Source of the DNA: Ceratotherium simum simum
Lineage: Eukaryota > Chordata > Mammalia > Perissodactyla > Rhinocerotidae
Assembly: GCF_000283155.1 (NCBI RefSeq)
Contig: NW_004454239.1
Coordinates: 3,537,493 to 3,601,492 of the forward strand
DNA length: 64,000 nt
Direction of reading: 5' to 3'
Below are positions 63,661 to 64,000 of the stretch, in pieces (position 1 is the stretch's first letter; each line of letters opens with the position of its first letter). The notes below the pieces were generated by a model, which did not search any database, was not told the origin of the DNA, and worked only from the letters and a program-made list of their open reading frames with translations. A program made the translations under genes and the position numbers.

Positions 63661-64000
63661 ACATTAGTTATTGATAGGCTGAGACCAGCACAAAACATTG
63701 TTTCATATAGCTATATAATTGCTTTTTAGATCAGTTAAGAGAAGAAATATGCATTTATGCTGTCTTTTATAATTACATAATTACCATTGCTCCTTTTTTT
63801 TTTTTTTACCATCTAGAATCACTTGCTTTCAATCTGAAGAATATTCTTTAGTGTATCTTGTAAGGTAGGTCTGTTAGCAACAAATTCTCTTAGTTTTGGT
63901 TTAACTGGGAATGTCTTTATTTCACTATTTCTGAAAGAGTTTTGCTTGCATACAGAATTCTTTATGTACAGATTCCCCCCCAGCACTTTGATTATGTCAT

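Larger units (their letters stand above)
60400..64000 (-). mobile_element. L1 LINE, minus strand, running off the right edge, with insertions
   Basis: Antisense ORF2 (CCAACTCTTAGTTTTATTGA at about 60569) through to 5'-region phrases (TTAGCATTTCTTTTAAGGTAGG at about 62418, repeated in variant form at 63850). Interrupted by EREs at 60848-61110 and 62700-62890 and by an LTR at about 63188-63660. The repeated 5' phrases suggest two L1 copies. Confidence 0.72.

Overview
This is a mammalian nuclear-genome window, almost certainly from a perissodactyl and most likely an equid. Fifteen copies of the tRNA-derived ERE SINE (5' end GGCCGGCCC, then the A-box/B-box head) lie in L1-rich, AT-rich DNA with MaLR/ERV-L LTRs. 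Genes have spliced exons with GT-AG borders and there is no sign of prokaryotic organisation.

Two KRAB zinc-finger genes sit head to head. On the right, plus strand, is a complete gene recognised as ZNF461 (GIOT-1): non-coding exon 1 ending at 26677, exon 2 (28233-28324, start codon 28316), a 127-bp KRAB-A exon (39818-39944), a 96-bp KRAB-B exon (40749-40844) and a zinc-finger exon (58032-59428). They splice in phase to a 542-residue protein with nine canonical C2H2 fingers. On the left, minus strand, is the 5' end of a second KRAB-ZNF gene, probably ZNF567: exon 1 ending at 10326 and exon 2 (7012-6939) carrying ATG-GCT-CAG. Its KRAB and finger exons should lie beyond the left edge. From memory, the human genes are also head to head on 19q13.12.

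Layout: 1-5660 L1 plus EREs; 5.7-10.3 kb 5' introns of the minus-strand gene; 10.0-10.8 kb CpG-rich promoter 1; 10.8-25.6 kb intergenic DNA with LTRs, LINEs, a decayed ERV-L provirus (20.7-24.8 kb) and two decayed KRAB exon pairs, one plus (12545-13081) and one minus (19095-18636); 25.9-26.8 kb CpG-rich promoter 2; 26.8-59.7 kb ZNF461, whose introns are packed with L1, ERE and LTR insertions; 59.7-64 kb downstream LINE DNA with EREs and a solo LTR.

The most interesting observation is that the two KRAB relics lie between the two promoters, each pointing away from one promoter and toward the other. Together with mirrored CA-rich/TG-rich flanks and a shared ACTACnTTTCCCA element, this suggests that both promoters are divergent and once drove four KRAB genes, of which two survive. 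A second point is a 27-codon upstream ORF created by the exon 1-exon 2 junction of ZNF461 that ends 8 bases before the main start. All gene names and family labels come from recognition by eye and memory; no database search was run.
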